This document shows, one piece after another, positions 6,191 to 7,825 of a DNA stretch of 7,825 nucleotides (positions within the stretch are counted from its first letter, which is position 1; each line of letters opens with the position of its first letter). The stretch spans positions 1 to 7,825 of the forward strand of contig DATHET010000277.1 in assembly GCA_035490315.1 (NCBI GenBank), read 5' to 3'. Below the pieces are notes generated by a model. The model searched no databases. It saw only the letters and a program-made list of their open reading frames with translations, and was not told the origin of the DNA. This DNA comes from JADJQU01 sp035490315 (GTDB lineage: Bacteria; Planctomycetota; UBA1135; GCA-002686595). The translations under genes were made by a program, and so were the position numbers.

Positions 6191-7825
6191 ATGAAGAAAA
6201 TCGTCCTGTGCTTGCTCATCGCCGTGCTCGCGGCGGTCGCGCTCTACTTCAGCCTCTCGACACAGATCCAGGATCCGCAAGGGCCCGTCTCCGCGGACAC
6301 CGCGGCAGCGGCGAAACCCACGGGGTCCGAGGTTGCGAAACCCGCGGACCCGATCGACCCGGCGACCGCGGACCAGGCCGCGCCCCTCGAAGTCGCGACG
6401 ACATTCCAGCGCGAAGCGCGGGCGCGGGAGCTCAAGGCCGTCCTGCCGCCTGAAAAAATCTGCACTCTCACGGTGCACGCCACCCTGCCCACCGGCACGC
6501 CGCGCGAGAACAACACCGAGATCCTCGTCATCGGCAAGCTGCCCGACGACACGGATATCGACGTCGAGCTGGCCAAGCTCGCCCCCGACGATCCCCTGCC
6601 CAAGTGGCTGCTGGCGCGCGAAGCGTTCAACCCCGAGGGCGCGACCGAGATCGTGCTCGAAAAGCGATCGGGTCCGGTCGGAGTCGGTCTGCGCGGGCGA
6701 TACAGCTACGCGGAGCCGCTGCTCGACGTCGACATCTCCGGCGAGCGCGGCGACGCGACGCTGCACGTATTCCTCGGAGCCTGGGTGCGCGGCCGCCTCG
6801 TTCCTCCCGGCGACGCGAGCGAGCGCGAGCGCGACCTGCGCGGCTCCAAGGTTCACATCAACTCGGACCCGCTCAACTCCATCGGATTGAGGACCGGCAC
6901 CGACACGTCCCAAGCGGTCGATCGCGACAGCGCCGCGCGGGCCGACGGCAGCTTCGAGTTCCTGGGCGTCAATCCCTCGAAAGTCCTGACGCTCAGCGGC
7001 ACGCCGAATCACCTCGCCGCCTTCAAGACGGCGATCGACGAGCTGCGCGCGGGTCAGATGTTCGAGATCTCGGTGCCGCTCGCGCGCGGCGCGACGCTCA
7101 CCGGCCGCGTGGTCGACGAGACCGGCGGCGGCGTCGGCGGCGCGAAGCTCAAGGTCCGCACCGACTCCGTCATGTGGGGTTTCGGCGGACGTCTCTTGCG
7201 CGAGGGCGAGTCGGACGCGCAGGGCGCCTTCCGGCTCGAAGCCGTGGCAGCGGGCAAGCTGATGATCGACGCGAACAAGGAAGGCCACCTCGACTCCGCG
7301 ACCGACATCGAGGTCGCCGAGGGCGCGCACATCGACGATCTCGTGCTGCACCTGAGCGGCGGGGCGATGATCTCCGGCCACGTGCGCTGGAAGGACGGCT
7401 CGAGCTGCGCCGCGGCGAAGGTCGAGATCTCTTTCGATGAAGCGAGCCTGGCTGGCATGGGAGCCGTGAACGCGCGCTTCGGCGCCAAGGGCAGCGGCGT
7501 CAGCGACGAACAGGGCGCGTTCAAGATCGGCGGTCTCGGCAAGGGACCGTTCACCGTCAAGGCGTCGGCGACGCCCCCGGACGTCGCTCCCGTGGGCGAC
7601 GCAGAAGAGGGCCTGGAGTCGAGCGAGTGGTACGCGCAGGTGAGCCCGGTCAAGCCGGGCGCGCAGGACGTCGAGCTCACCCTGCAGCCGCCCGGCGACG
7701 TCACCGGCCTGGTCGTCGACGACCTCGGCGCGCCAGTGACGGAATGCAGCGTCGCGGTCGTGGGCAAATCGCGCAGCCCCTTCATTCCCTCCGGCGCGCG
7801 ACGCGAAGTGAAGGTTCGCGATCCC
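6191..7825 (+). CDS. Anchored or secreted protein with carboxypeptidase-regulatory-like repeats (3' end outside window)
   Basis: An open frame of 545 codons runs from ATG at 6191 to the window end without a stop. The N-terminus MKKIVLCLLIAVLAAVALYF is a signal peptide or membrane anchor (about 4-20), with no clear lipobox. A low-complexity Ala/Pro/Asp/Thr linker follows (about 27-68). The rest is built of beta-sandwich repeats of the carboxypeptidase-regulatory-like type, with a G-x-V start and an xDxxGxF middle: GAWVRGRL (196-203) with ADGSFEF (251-257); ATLTGRVVDETGG (301-313) with SDAQGAF (341-347); AMISGHVRW (392-400) with SDEQGAF (438-444); and DVTGLVVDDLGAPV (503-516) with its second half near the window edge. 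The spacing is about 90-110 residues. No catalytic domain is seen; one could lie in the missing part. It is probably cell-envelope or extracytoplasmic, with a structural or binding role (inference). No Shine-Dalgarno is visible before the ATG; the MKK plus hydrophobic stretch fixes the start. It is transcribed away from the methylmalonyl-CoA operon and has no obvious functional link to it. Confidence 0.87.
   Translation, partial: MKKIVLCLLIAVLAAVALYFSLSTQIQDPQGPVSADTAAAAKPTGSEVAKPADPIDPATADQAAPLEVATTFQREARARELKAVLPPEKICTLTVHATLPTGTPRENNTEILVIGKLPDDTDIDVELAKLAPDDPLPKWLLAREAFNPEGATEIVLEKRSGPVGVGLRGRYSYAEPLLDVDISGERGDATLHVFLGAWVRGRLVPPGDASERERDLRGSKVHINSDPLNSIGLRTGTDTSQAVDRDSAARADGSFEFLGVNPSKVLTLSGTPNHLAAFKTAIDELRAGQMFEISVPLARGATLTGRVVDETGGGVGGAKLKVRTDSVMWGFGGRLLREGESDAQGAFRLEAVAAGKLMIDANKEGHLDSATDIEVAEGAHIDDLVLHLSGGAMISGHVRWKDGSSCAAAKVEISFDEASLAGMGAVNARFGAKGSGVSDEQGAFKIGGLGKGPFTVKASATPPDVAPVGDAEEGLESSEWYAQVSPVKPGAQDVELTLQPPGDVTGLVVDDLGAPVTECSVAVVGKSRSPFIPSGARREVKVRDP

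Noticed and set aside
6065..7381. 438-codon open frame on the minus strand across the repeat-protein gene
   Set aside because: The plus-strand frame has a signal peptide and periodic GxV/DxxGxF repeats. The minus frame has none and starts with a composition typical of antisense reading.

Overview
The window is high-GC bacterial DNA dominated by one leftward (minus-strand) cluster for the propionyl-CoA to succinyl-CoA (methylmalonyl-CoA) route. In order of transcription it holds the catalytic subunit of a B12-dependent methylmalonyl-CoA mutase (5909-4251), methylmalonyl-CoA epimerase (4254-3823), a probable lipoprotein amidohydrolase of the prolidase/imidazolonepropionase-like group (3815-2475), and an acyl-CoA (propionyl-CoA) carboxylase carboxyltransferase subunit (2438-888). 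The genes overlap by 4 bases or lie 7 and 36 bases apart, so they probably form one operon. A possible 41-codon single-helix membrane peptide follows at 872-747.

Together these enzymes would carboxylate propionyl-CoA to (S)-methylmalonyl-CoA, epimerise it to the R form, and rearrange it to succinyl-CoA, or run the path in reverse to make propionate. Missing from the window are the biotin carboxylase/biotin carrier subunit, the small B12-binding mutase subunit, and the MeaB-type chaperone GTPase; they must be encoded elsewhere if the pathway works. The amidohydrolase is the odd member: it is not an enzyme of the pathway and appears to be exported.

A 281-base divergent intergenic region (5910-6190) holds a plausible promoter for the operon and two overlapping, mutually exclusive perfect inverted repeats. 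To its right, on the plus strand, a gene from 6191 runs off the window end. It encodes an N-terminally anchored or secreted protein with at least four carboxypeptidase-regulatory-like (beta-sandwich) repeats.

The left edge (1-529) is a decayed IS1380-like transposase gene, with its 5' part outside the window, one frameshift and an internal deletion. The stretch 530-746 has no gene I can support, apart from short inverted repeats.

The organism is probably a high-GC Gram-negative bacterium. The exported carboxypeptidase-regulatory-like repeat protein, the exported amidohydrolase and the mostly weak Shine-Dalgarno sequences would suit Planctomycetota or a myxobacterial/deltaproteobacterial relative. 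This is an impression from gene content, not a phylogenetic result. I found no RNA genes, CRISPR array or phage genes, and no clear evidence of a new biological system. The least explained items are the embedded amidohydrolase, the small membrane ORF with a hairpin over its stop, and the alternative hairpins at 6093-6145.
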